From: Clostridia bacterium
GTDB taxonomy: Bacteria > Bacillota > Clostridia > Oscillospirales > CAG-272
Assembly: GCA_017508425.1 (NCBI GenBank)
Contig: JAFVYZ010000057.1
Span: 1-45,799 of the forward strand
Direction: 5' to 3'
Length of the DNA stretch: 45,799 bases
Below are positions 17,272-25,550 of this stretch, piece after piece. Both the position numbers and the translations under genes were made by a program. The number at the start of each line of letters is the position of its first letter. Positions within the stretch are counted from its first letter, which is position 1. The notes beneath the pieces were generated by a model. It saw nothing but the letters and a program-made list of their open reading frames with translations. It had not been told where the DNA came from and did no database searches.

Positions 17272-20226
17272 ATGGATAAGATATTACACCTTACCCTCGG
17301 CATTGACATTGGCTCGACCACCGCAAAGGTCGTGCTGGCCCGTGGCGAGGAGATCCTGTACGAGTGCTACGAGCGCCATTTTTCACAGGTGCGTCAAAAA
17401 ACGCTCGATATTTTGGAGCGTCTGCAGACGCTCATCGGCAAGGAGCCCGTGAGGGTGGCTGTATCGGGATCGGCAGGCCTCGGTCTTGCCAACGCCGCAT
17501 GCCTGCCCTTTGTGCAGGAGGTCTTTGCCACGGGTGAAATCGTGCGCCATCTTGAGCCCGACACCAACGTTGTGGTCGAGCTTGGCGGCGAGGATGCCAA
17601 GGTTATTTTCTTTGACGGCGGCACCGACGAGCGCATGAACGGCACGTGTGCGGGCGGCACGGGCGCGTTTATCGACCAGATGGCAACACTCCTTGACGTG
17701 ACCGTGGAGGAGCTGGATCGCTTAAGCCTTGAGGCCAAGCGCATTTACCCCATCGCCTCACGCTGCGGCGTGTTTGCCAAAACCGACATTCAGCCGCTTC
17801 TCAATCAAGGTGCGGCCAAAGCCGATATTGCGGCCAGCATTTTCCGCGCGGTGGTCAATCAAACCATCGCAGGGCTCGCGCAAGGTCGCAGGATCGCAGG
17901 CAAGGTCATGTTTCTCGGCGGCCCTCTTTCCTTCAACGAGGGACTGCGCCGCCAGTTTATGCACGTCCTCAAGCTCAAGGAGGAAAACGCCATTTTTCCA
18001 CCCTACGCGCGCATTTCTGTAGCGCTGGGCGCCGCCCTTTACGCCGCAGGGCTCACCGAAGCCTTTACCTATGAGGATCTCGTGTCGCGCATTCGCGCCT
18101 CGGCAGCCGTCAAGGCCGCCGCCGCGGGGCTCCCCCCTCTTTTTGCAAACAAAAAGGAATACGACACCTTCCGCCGTCGGCACGCCGCCGCGTCGGTGGA
18201 ATATACCGATCCCGCCACCTACCGCGGCAACGCCTATCTTGGCATCGACTGCGGCTCGACCACAACGAAGCTGGTCCTGATGGCCGAGGATCACAAGCTG
18301 CTTTATACATACTACAATTCAAACAAGGGCAACCCCGTTTCGATCGTGAAGGAGCAGCTTGAGGAGATCTATGCCCTTTGCGGCAACCGCATCCGCATCA
18401 GATCTGCGGCCGTGACGGGCTACGGTGAGGAGCTGATCCGTCACGCCTTCCACCTTGATCACGGGATCGTGGAAACCATGGCACACTTTACCGCCGCACG
18501 CTATTTTAACCCGAGCGTCGATTTTATCCTCGACATCGGTGGGCAGGATATCAAGTGCTTCAAGATCCGCGGCGGTGCCATTGACAGCATCATGCTCAAC
18601 GAGGCGTGCTCCTCGGGGTGCGGCTCGTTTATTGAGACCTTTGCAAGATCCCTTGGCTATGAAACCGAGGAGTTTGCCAAATTCGCCCTCTTTGCACCTG
18701 CCCCCGTGGATCTTGGCTCACGCTGTACGGTATTTATGAACTCCTCCGTCAAGCAAGCGCAAAAGGATGGCGCGACCGTGGGTGACATCTCGGCCGGCCT
18801 TTCGGTATCGGTCGTCAAAAATGCCATCTACAAGGTCATTCGCGCAGGAAGCGTCGAGGAGCTTGGCGAGCACATCGTCGTGCAGGGTGGTACGTTTTTA
18901 AACGATGCCGTACTTCGTAGCTTTGAACGGGAGCTCGGGCGAAACGTCATCCGCCCGGCGATCGCAGGGCTCATGGGTGCGTGGGGTGCGGCGCTTTACG
19001 CGCAATCAGCGAAAACAGAGCGCTCTGCCATGCTCTCGCGCGAGGAGCTGAAAAGCTTCCGCCACACCTCAAGAGCAGCAGTCTGCCACGGATGCACCAA
19101 CAACTGCAATATCACCGTCAACACCTTTGCCGACGGTGAAAAATTCATTTCGGGCAACAAGTGCGAGAAGGGGGCGGGCAAGCGCGCCGCCGCCAATCCC
19201 CTGCCGAATCTTTACGCCTTCAAGCGCGACCTCTTTGCCGCAATGACCCCCCTTGAGGGCAAACGCGGCTTCACCATAGGTCTGCCCCTCGCACTCGGCA
19301 TGTATGAGCTGGGGCCCTTTTGGTACACGCTGTTTTCCTCGCTCGGGTTTGGCGTGCGCTTTTCGGGCTTTTCGAGCCGCAAGATCTACCAGAAGGGGCA
19401 GTACAGCATTCCGTCGGATACTGCCTGCTACCCCGCCAAGATCATGCACGGACATATCGAGCAGCTCATTGAGGATGGCGTTGACGCGATCTTTTACCCC
19501 GCAATGACACGCAACGTTGACGAGCGCGTGGCCGATAACTGCTACAACTGCCCCGTAGTCGCTTATTATTCCGAGCTTTTGTCGCACAACATGGACACGC
19601 TCTCACGCGTGCGCTTCTTTTATCCTTATCTTAACATCAACGACAAGAAAAATCTCACCGATGCCCTGCTCTCGTTCCTCAATGCCGAATTTGGCGGCTT
19701 CACCGGACGCGAGATTGCAGGAGCGGTGCGTGCAGCCGAGCTTGCCTACCACGCGCACATGAAAAAGATCCGCCGCGAGGGCGAGCGCGCCGTCGCGCGC
19801 GCCAAGCGCGAGGGACTGCGCCTGATGGTGCTCTCGGGCAGGCCCTATCACATCGACCCCGAGATCGGGCACGGCATCGACCGCCTGGCCACCACCCTTG
19901 GCTTTGCGGTAGTGAGTGAGGATGCTGTCGCACATCTCGCGGCACACCCGGCGCGCCCTGCGGCCCTTAACCAATGGACCTATCACGCAAGGCTGTATAA
20001 CGCTGCTCGATTCGTGACGGAAACCAAGGGCGCGGAGCTGGTGCAGCTCGTTTCCTTCGGCTGCGGCATTGATGCCATTACCACCGACGAGGTACGCAGT
20101 ATCCTTGAGGATGAGGGCAAGCTTTACACCCAGATCAAGATCGACGAGATCACCAATCTCGGCGCCGTTACCATTCGCCTGCGTAGCCTTATCGGTGCGC
20201 TGGAGCAGCAGGAAGGGAGGAACTGA
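17272..20226 (+). CDS. Acyl-CoA dehydratase activase-like protein with two ASKHA domains (BadF/HgdC family plus DUF2229)
   Basis: This 984-residue protein has two tandem BadF/BadG/BcrA/BcrD-type ATPase domains. The first opens with GIDIGSTTAKVVLA and carries MNGTCAGGTGAFIDQMA; the second (from about residue 320) opens with GIDCGSTTTKLVLM and carries LNEACSSGCGSFIETFA. In characterised activases the Cys in this loop ligates a 4Fe-4S cluster that delivers one electron per ATP to a 2-hydroxyacyl-CoA dehydratase. A DUF2229-like C-terminal part follows, starting with a cysteine motif (CHGCTNNC, later GNKCEKG). In many Clostridia all this is fused to a dehydratase-like domain in one protein of about 1,400 residues; here that domain is the next gene. 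The physiological substrate of this large family is unknown to me. Confidence 0.88.
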   Translation: MDKILHLTLGIDIGSTTAKVVLARGEEILYECYERHFSQVRQKTLDILERLQTLIGKEPVRVAVSGSAGLGLANAACLPFVQEVFATGEIVRHLEPDTNVVVELGGEDAKVIFFDGGTDERMNGTCAGGTGAFIDQMATLLDVTVEELDRLSLEAKRIYPIASRCGVFAKTDIQPLLNQGAAKADIAASIFRAVVNQTIAGLAQGRRIAGKVMFLGGPLSFNEGLRRQFMHVLKLKEENAIFPPYARISVALGAALYAAGLTEAFTYEDLVSRIRASAAVKAAAAGLPPLFANKKEYDTFRRRHAAASVEYTDPATYRGNAYLGIDCGSTTTKLVLMAEDHKLLYTYYNSNKGNPVSIVKEQLEEIYALCGNRIRIRSAAVTGYGEELIRHAFHLDHGIVETMAHFTAARYFNPSVDFILDIGGQDIKCFKIRGGAIDSIMLNEACSSGCGSFIETFARSLGYETEEFAKFALFAPAPVDLGSRCTVFMNSSVKQAQKDGATVGDISAGLSVSVVKNAIYKVIRAGSVEELGEHIVVQGGTFLNDAVLRSFERELGRNVIRPAIAGLMGAWGAALYAQSAKTERSAMLSREELKSFRHTSRAAVCHGCTNNCNITVNTFADGEKFISGNKCEKGAGKRAAANPLPNLYAFKRDLFAAMTPLEGKRGFTIGLPLALGMYELGPFWYTLFSSLGFGVRFSGFSSRKIYQKGQYSIPSDTACYPAKIMHGHIEQLIEDGVDAIFYPAMTRNVDERVADNCYNCPVVAYYSELLSHNMDTLSRVRFFYPYLNINDKKNLTDALLSFLNAEFGGFTGREIAGAVRAAELAYHAHMKKIRREGERAVARAKREGLRLMVLSGRPYHIDPEIGHGIDRLATTLGFAVVSEDAVAHLAAHPARPAALNQWTYHARLYNAARFVTETKGAELVQLVSFGCGIDAITTDEVRSILEDEGKLYTQIKIDEITNLGAVTIRLRSLIGALEQQEGRN

Positions 20227-20228
20227 CC

Positions 20229-21497
20229 GTGGCCACGGAACGTGTGATATTCACCAAGGAAATGAAAAAGGATTACACGATCCTGTTTCCCAACATGCTT
20301 GAAATGCATTTCAAGATCATGGCGGAGATCTTCCATCAATACGGTTACCGTGTGGAGCTGCTGCAAAACGAGGGACAAGCCGTCATTGATTGTGGGCTGA
20401 AATACACCCATAACGACGCCTGCTACCCGGCGCTGCTCATCATCGGGCAGTTTATCGATGCCCTCAAAAGCGGCAAGTACGACGTCAACAAAACCGCCGT
20501 TCTGATGACGCAAACGGGGGGTGGGTGCCGTGCCTCCAACTACATCACCCTGATCCGCAAGGCCCTTGCTCGCGCCGGGCTCGCCCAGGTGCCCGTCATT
20601 TCCCTGAACGTGGCGGGGCTCGAGAAGAATCCCGGCTTCAAGCTCACGCTCGGCTTTGGCAAGCGTATTCTCTACGCTGTTTACTACGGTGATCTTCTCA
20701 TGAGCCTTGTCAACCAGTGTCGCCCCTACGAGGTGACACCGGGCGACACGCAGAAAATGATGGAAAAGTGGGTGGCTTACCTGGTGCGCGAATTAAAGGA
20801 AAGCCGATCACTCAACTACAAGATGGTACAGAAGAATTACATCAACATCTTAAAGGATTTCGAGGAAAACCTGCCCCGTACCAATCAAAAAAAGGTGCGC
20901 GTCGGGATCGTTGGCGAGATCTACGTCAAATTCTCGCCCTTGGCCAACAACAACCTCGAACGATTCCTCGTTGACGAGGGCGCTGAGACCGTCATGGCAG
21001 GACTGCTTGATTTTCTCATGTATACCGTCAATACCGCCGTTGTCGATTACCGCCTGTACGGCATAAAAAAATGGCGTGCGCGGCTGATGAAAATTGCGTA
21101 TGATTTCCTACATAAAAAGCAGCTTGATTTCATTCGCATGTACCGTGAGAACAGCAGCTTTACGCCCCCAACCGATTTTGAGAAAACGCGTGCCGCCATC
21201 AAGGGCTATATCAGCGAGGGCGTGCAGATGGGTGAGGGGTGGCTGCTCACCGCCGAGATGCTTGAGCTGATCGACGGGGGCGTCACAAACGTCGTTTGCG
21301 CCCAGCCCTTCGGGTGCTTACCGAACCATATCGTTGGCAAGGGTATGATGAAGATCATCCGCGAAAATCACCCCGGTGTCAATCTCGTGTCGATCGACTA
21401 CGATGCGGGGGCGTCACGCATCAACCAGGAAAACCGCTTAAAGCTCATGCTCGCCAATGCCAACCGCGAGATGGAGGAGTCGTTGCCCCATATGTAA
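20229..21497 (+). CDS. 2-hydroxyacyl-CoA dehydratase-like protein (HgdB-related)
   Basis: This 422-residue protein begins at a GTG with GGGAGG 8 bases upstream, two bases after the activase stop and in a different frame. It matches the C-terminal, dehydratase-like part of the fused proteins: FTKEMKKDYTILFPNMLEMHF, LKYTHNDACYPALLIIGQF, TQTGGGCRASNYITLIRKAL, and CAQPFGCLPNHIVGKGMMKII near the end. These Cys residues are plausible iron-sulfur ligands. With the upstream gene it forms an activase/dehydratase pair. It has its own ribosome binding site and clean ends, so it reads as a real separate subunit rather than a broken fusion. A strong terminator follows. Confidence 0.87.
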   Translation: MATERVIFTKEMKKDYTILFPNMLEMHFKIMAEIFHQYGYRVELLQNEGQAVIDCGLKYTHNDACYPALLIIGQFIDALKSGKYDVNKTAVLMTQTGGGCRASNYITLIRKALARAGLAQVPVISLNVAGLEKNPGFKLTLGFGKRILYAVYYGDLLMSLVNQCRPYEVTPGDTQKMMEKWVAYLVRELKESRSLNYKMVQKNYINILKDFEENLPRTNQKKVRVGIVGEIYVKFSPLANNNLERFLVDEGAETVMAGLLDFLMYTVNTAVVDYRLYGIKKWRARLMKIAYDFLHKKQLDFIRMYRENSSFTPPTDFEKTRAAIKGYISEGVQMGEGWLLTAEMLELIDGGVTNVVCAQPFGCLPNHIVGKGMMKIIRENHPGVNLVSIDYDAGASRINQENRLKLMLANANREMEESLPHM

Positions 21498-21533
21498 AAA
21501 ATGCCGATGCGGCGTGGCCGCATCGGCATTTTT
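21496..21533 (+). terminator. Terminator after the activase/dehydratase pair
   Basis: AAAAATGCCGATGCGGC pairs perfectly with GCCGCATCGGCATTTTT across a short loop, followed by CTTTT. It closes the transcript that includes ftsH and the two activase-related genes. Confidence 0.92.
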
Positions 21534-21598
21534 CTTTTGCCAATATTCTCCCCTTTGCATAGCATAATAAGGGAATGACCCACAGAAAGGAGTACCTT

Positions 21599-21820
21599 AT
21601 GCAATTTGACCGCAAAGCCTTAGACCGCCTACTGCTTTTAAACGATAAACAGCTTGCCCAAGTGGTGGAAAAGCTCGCCACCGAATATGGCCTTGACTTG
21701 AGTGCCGCCGGCATCACCGTCAAAAATATGGGGGAGCTGCGCCGCGCGCTGCGCGCCGCCGACGATGCCACACTGCAAAGCTTGGGCGAGCAACTAAAGG
21801 GGGGAAAGCTAAAGCCGTGA
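21599..21820 (+). CDS. Small protein of unknown function (first of a three-gene cassette)
   Basis: This 73-residue protein begins MQFDRKALDRLLLLNDKQLAQVV when read from the ATG at 21599, which has AAAGGAG upstream. An earlier in-frame ATG at 21575 precedes that site and was rejected. The protein is short, helical and charged (it includes LRRALRAADDATLQSLGEQLKGGK), with no membrane segment and no recognised domain. It overlaps the next gene by four bases (GTGA) and lies between two strong terminators, so the three small genes form one unit. I do not recognise the family. Confidence 0.8.
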   Translation: MQFDRKALDRLLLLNDKQLAQVVEKLATEYGLDLSAAGITVKNMGELRRALRAADDATLQSLGEQLKGGKLKP

Positions 21821-22101
21821 GTGAGGATACAAAAGCGCCGCGTGACGCCCCCGAGGCAAGCAGCGCCGAGCCGACGGGTCTTTCGGACGCGGAATTTTCG
21901 TCACTGATGGAGAGCATCGGCACCGCCGCCCCCCTCCTGCAGGGGCTTAGCGGGGTGCTGGGCGGCAAGCGCTCCGAGGCGTGCTGTATGCGGGAAAGCT
22001 TTTTGCTTTCGCTTAAGCCCTACCTCTCCGAGGGACGCTGTGAGGCGGTAGATTATCTGGTGCGGATCGCAAGGCTCGGCGATATTCTGCGCAGACTATA
22101 G
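21817..22101 (+). CDS. Small protein of unknown function (second of the cassette)
   Basis: This 94-residue protein starts at a GTG overlapping the stop of the previous gene (GTGA), with AAGGGGGG upstream. The N-terminal 25 residues are rich in Ala, Glu, Asp and Pro and probably disordered. The rest is predicted helical, including SDAEFSSLMESIGTAAPLLQ and a C-terminal ESFLLSLKPYLSEGRCEAVDY followed by LVRIARLGDILRRL. Two adjacent cysteines lie near the middle (EACCMRE). The soluble, helical character suggests a protein-protein interaction role, but no function can be assigned. Confidence 0.78.
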   Translation: MSEDTKAPRDAPEASSAEPTGLSDAEFSSLMESIGTAAPLLQGLSGVLGGKRSEACCMRESFLLSLKPYLSEGRCEAVDYLVRIARLGDILRRL

Positions 22102-22111
22102 GGGGTGTTTC

Positions 22112-22507
22112 ATGTACATTCAAAGCAACAACGGGGATCTTCCCTTCACCGTGCCAAGGGGATACAGCGGCAATGCCTTTGCCCCGCCGCAAGGACCCGA
22201 ACCGCCGCCCGAAGTAGAGGAAGCCTCCCCTGACGCACCGCAAGAAATGCAAAATGAAAGCGAAACGGTGCAAAAAAACGAGGAAGCAGCAGCACCTGCC
22301 TTTGCCTCACACCGTGACGGACACAAGAGCGGGCTTTTGGAACGGCTGCCCTTTTTATCCTCGCTCCTGCCCCCACCGCGCAAAAAGCACGGCGAAAAGG
22401 AAGGGCTTCCCGAGTGGGTCGTCATCGGTATCGTGCTCCTTTTGTTGCTCGACAGTCCCGAAAACGACCTTTTGCCCTTTTTGCTGATCCTGCTTTTATG
22501 GGATTAG
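22112..22507 (+). CDS. Small protein with disordered Pro/Glu-rich region and hydrophobic C-terminus (third of the cassette)
   Basis: This 131-residue protein has GGGGGTG ahead of its ATG and lies 10 bases after the previous gene. Residues 20-70 are rich in Pro, Glu, Ala and Gln and look disordered; a basic stretch (PPRKKHGEKE) follows. The last 30 residues are strongly hydrophobic in two parts, WVVIGIVLLLLLDS and LLPFLLILLLWD, interrupted by acidic residues and Asn. This looks like a membrane-associated tail, though each half is short for a full span. No signal peptide or known domain was found. Confidence 0.78.
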   Translation: MYIQSNNGDLPFTVPRGYSGNAFAPPQGPEPPPEVEEASPDAPQEMQNESETVQKNEEAAAPAFASHRDGHKSGLLERLPFLSSLLPPPRKKHGEKEGLPEWVVIGIVLLLLLDSPENDLLPFLLILLLWD

Positions 22508-22512
22508 GTGAA

Positions 22513-22547
22513 AAAGAACCTGTGACAAATACAGTCACAGGTTCTTT
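22513..22547. terminator. Bidirectional terminator between the small-gene cassette and metH
   Basis: AAAGAACCTGTGAC pairs perfectly with GTCACAGGTTCTTT across a 7-base loop. T-rich tracts on each strand let it stop both the plus-strand cassette and the minus-strand metF-metH transcript. Confidence 0.9.
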
Positions 22548-22551
22548 CCTT

Positions 22552-24954
22552 TTATTTCAAATCCTTCAGCGCACGAAAGGTCTCCTCGGCGTAGCGCACG
22601 CCCGCCATGGCGTCCTTTGCGTAATGATCCGCGCCGATCGCGGCGGCATATTCCCCCGTCAGCACCGCACCGCCAACCATGATCCTGCACCACGGTGCAC
22701 GCTCGCGCAGCATTGTCACTGTTTCTGCCATGGCGGGGACAGTCGTGGTCATCAGTGCTGAGAGCCCCACCAAGGGCGCTTTTAGCTGTACCACTGTCTC
22801 AAGCACGGCTTCGGGCAGTACGTCGCGCCCAAGATCTGTCACGGCAAAGCCGTAATTTTCAAGCAGGAGCTTTACGATATTTTTACCGATATCGTGAATA
22901 TCGCCCTTAACGGTCGCGAGAACCACCGCACACTTGGTGGCACTGCCGCCCTGCATTTTTGATTTGATCACCTCAAACGCCGCCTTGGCGGCCTCCGCAC
23001 TCATCAAGAGCCCGGGCAGATACACGGTCTTTTTCTCAAACCCCTCACCTACGGTATTGAGGGCGGGAATGATCTCGTTTTCCACCACCGAAAGCGGATC
23101 TTTTTCAAGAAGAAGCGCTTGGGTTAAGGCGGCGGCGCGCTCCTTTAAGCCCTTCGCGATCGCGCCCTGCAATTCACTCGCCGCCACCTCGGGCGTCTTT
23201 GGCGCTTGCTGTACCACGGCAAGTGGGCTTGGCTGGCGTTCGGCGAATGCGATATATTTCGTAAAACTCTCATCCTGCCCCGTGAGCGCGAGATACGTGT
23301 GATACGCGCGCATCATATCCGCGGCGTGGGGGTTCATAATGGCACAGGTGAGCCCCTGCCCCATGGCGAGAGTGAAAAAGCTTGCCGTGAGCATCTCTCT
23401 GCCCGGCAATCCAAACGATACGTTTGACACGCCAAGCGAGGTATGACAGCCAAGTGAATGGAGCATTTTAACGGCACGAAGCGTTTCCACAGCCGCCAAG
23501 GGATCGGCACTGACCGCCATCGCCAGCGGGTCAAAAACGAGCTCCTTTTTGGCGATCCCGTATTTTTCAGCCTCGGCAAGAATTCTTTTGGCGATCTCCA
23601 CGCGCCCCTCGGCGGTAGCGGGAATTCCCTGCTCGTCAAGGGTTAAGGCCACCACCACGCCACCGTATTTTTTGGCAAGCGGAAAGACCGCCGCCATGCT
23701 TTCGGCTTTACCCGATACCGAGTTGATCATCGCCTTGCCGTTGTAACGGCGAAGCGCCCTTTCCATCGCGGTGGAGTCTGCGGTATCGATCTGAAGCGGC
23801 AGGGCTGTGACCTCCTGGAGCGCGCAAACGGTTTTTTCAAGCACCGCGCTCTCGTCAATATCGGGCAGCCCGACGTTGACGTCAAGGATGTGCGCGCCGC
23901 ACTCCTCCTCGGCAATACCCTCACGGAGAATATAATCCATATCTCCCGCGCGTAGCGCTTCCTTAAAGCGCTTTTTGCCCGTGGGATTGATGCGCTCGCC
24001 AATGAGCACGGGCGCACCGCCAAGGGTTACCGCGTGGGTGTAGGAGGAAACAGCGGTGATGCCCTTGTCCGTCAAGGGCTTTGGCGTCACGCTACGCGAT
24101 TGTGCGGTGAGTGCCGCAATATATTCGGGCGTCGTGCCGCAGCACCCACCCGCGAGGCGAAGCCCCAGCGAAAGAAGGTCGGTCAGCGCCTCGGCAAACG
24201 CCTCGGGCCCGACGTCATACACCGTCTTGCCATTTTCCACCCTCGGCAACCCCGCGTTGGGCTTGAGCAGCACGGGCACCGAGGCAACGCGCAAATACTC
24301 CTCCACCACGGGGCGAAGCGCGAGGGGTCCCAGCGAGCAATTCACACCGATCGCATCCACACCAAGCCCCTCGAGCATGGCCGCCATCGCGGCAGGTGTA
24401 GCCCCCGTCATCAGCTTGCCGTCAGCGCCGTAGGCATTTGATACAAACACGGGCAAGGTGCTGTTTTCCTTGGCGGCAAGCACTGCCGCCTTGGTTTCGT
24501 AAGCATCGTTCATCGTTTCAATGAAGATCAGATCCACGCCGTATTTGACGCCCAGCCGAACGACCTCGGCAAAAAGCGACACGGCATCTTCAAAATCAAG
24601 GTCACCAAGAGGCTTTAGCATACGTCCCGTAGGACCGATGTCGAGCGCGACCCATTTCGGCTGTGTGCCGCAGCTTTCCGTTGCCGCCGCACGGGCGTTC
24701 TCTACCGCAGCCCTCACCACGGCATCCAGCTCCTCGTGCGAGAATTTAAGGGCATTTGCACCAAACGTGTTGGTCGAAACCACGTGGCTGCCCGCGTCAA
24801 AATAGGCGCGGTGTACGCTCTTTACCGCCTCGGCGTGCGAGATGCTCCAACGCTCGGGCAGCTCCCCTGCCGCGAGCCCCGCCCCCTGCAGGAGCGTACC
24901 CATGCCGCCGTCAAGATAAACGATATTGCTTTTTAAAAATTCAGTTATTTTCAT
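22552..24954 (-). CDS. metH: Cobalamin-dependent methionine synthase (homocysteine, folate and B12 domains; no reactivation domain)
   Basis: MetH transfers a methyl group from methyltetrahydrofolate through cobalamin to homocysteine. The 800-residue protein has the homocysteine-binding barrel (about 1-285) with zinc ligands C206 (GVNCSLGP) and C271/C272 (GGCCGTT). A pterin-binding barrel (about 310-570, with VLIGERINPTGKKRFKEAL and DVNVGLPDIDE) and the cobalamin cap plus Rossmann domains follow. The B12 motif DIHDIGKNIV lies at 685-694, with H687 as the lower axial ligand. It stops there, so the fourth domain of E. coli MetH (SAM-dependent reactivation) is missing; a separate gene just upstream supplies it. 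The start overlaps that gene by 14 bases. Confidence 0.95.
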   Translation of the reverse strand: MKITEFLKSNIVYLDGGMGTLLQGAGLAAGELPERWSISHAEAVKSVHRAYFDAGSHVVSTNTFGANALKFSHEELDAVVRAAVENARAAATESCGTQPKWVALDIGPTGRMLKPLGDLDFEDAVSLFAEVVRLGVKYGVDLIFIETMNDAYETKAAVLAAKENSTLPVFVSNAYGADGKLMTGATPAAMAAMLEGLGVDAIGVNCSLGPLALRPVVEEYLRVASVPVLLKPNAGLPRVENGKTVYDVGPEAFAEALTDLLSLGLRLAGGCCGTTPEYIAALTAQSRSVTPKPLTDKGITAVSSYTHAVTLGGAPVLIGERINPTGKKRFKEALRAGDMDYILREGIAEEECGAHILDVNVGLPDIDESAVLEKTVCALQEVTALPLQIDTADSTAMERALRRYNGKAMINSVSGKAESMAAVFPLAKKYGGVVVALTLDEQGIPATAEGRVEIAKRILAEAEKYGIAKKELVFDPLAMAVSADPLAAVETLRAVKMLHSLGCHTSLGVSNVSFGLPGREMLTASFFTLAMGQGLTCAIMNPHAADMMRAYHTYLALTGQDESFTKYIAFAERQPSPLAVVQQAPKTPEVAASELQGAIAKGLKERAAALTQALLLEKDPLSVVENEIIPALNTVGEGFEKKTVYLPGLLMSAEAAKAAFEVIKSKMQGGSATKCAVVLATVKGDIHDIGKNIVKLLLENYGFAVTDLGRDVLPEAVLETVVQLKAPLVGLSALMTTTVPAMAETVTMLRERAPWCRIMVGGAVLTGEYAAAIGADHYAKDAMAGVRYAEETFRALKDLK

Positions 24955-25549
24955 ATCCTACTCCAACAATGGCGGTGACGGACTTGGCGGGCGACATCAA
25001 AAGCTCCGCGCCCAGTGACACACCGATTTTTTTGGGGCAATCGAGCACCGCAAAAATATCCCTTTGCAGCGAAAGCGCAAGATCCCCGTACCCCGCACTG
25101 AAGCGCGGGCGCGTGACAAGCCCCGATTTTGCATATTCAGCTGCAAGATCCTCGCAAACGGTATCGCAAAGCGCCTCAACGCGCTCCGTGCCGATGGTAT
25201 CAAGCAGTAACGCCTTGGCAGGTGACAAAACGCCGTATCTCGCAATCAGGCGATCGAGCTGAGCCCCAACGGTGGCCGCAAATATCACAGCACGTGAGCA
25301 CCCCGCAAGGCGCTTTGCGAGCGAGGCGGAGCGTACCCTCACAAAGCCAAGATCGACCTCGTTGCCCATCACACTCACGGGAAATTCACACCAGCAGGCG
25401 CGGTACGCGAGTCGCCCCTCAAGCTCGGCAAGGCACTCGGCAAGGAGCGCCGCCTCCTCGGGGCTTTCTTGTGTGACACCCGAATACCGCCAGATCTCAC
25501 GGCGCGAGGTGGGGGGTGCCCCGTATTCCTTCACGTTCACAGCGTTCAT
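24941..25549 (-). CDS. Stand-alone MetH reactivation (AdoMet-binding) domain protein
   Basis: This 202-residue protein resembles the C-terminal activation domain of MetH, which reductively methylates inactive cob(II)alamin using SAM. The clearest match is RPRFSAGYGDLALSLQRDIF near residue 150, the family's RxRxSPGYGD-type SAM-binding signature, followed by GVSLGAELLMSPAKSVTAIVG. It lies between metF and metH, one base after the metF stop, and overlaps the metH start, which supports a role as the missing fourth domain. The ATG at 25549 was chosen; a frame extending to 25597 would overlap metF by about 47 bases. No strong ribosome binding site is seen, so translation probably depends on metF. 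Confidence 0.85.
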   Translation of the reverse strand: MNAVNVKEYGAPPTSRREIWRYSGVTQESPEEAALLAECLAELEGRLAYRACWCEFPVSVMGNEVDLGFVRVRSASLAKRLAGCSRAVIFAATVGAQLDRLIARYGVLSPAKALLLDTIGTERVEALCDTVCEDLAAEYAKSGLVTRPRFSAGYGDLALSLQRDIFAVLDCPKKIGVSLGAELLMSPAKSVTAIVGVGYENN

Positions 25550-25550
25550 A

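Noticed and set aside
20215..20231. A frameshift splitting one activase/dehydratase protein
   Set aside because: A proper ribosome binding site and GTG start follow the stop, so a genuine two-gene arrangement is the simpler reading.
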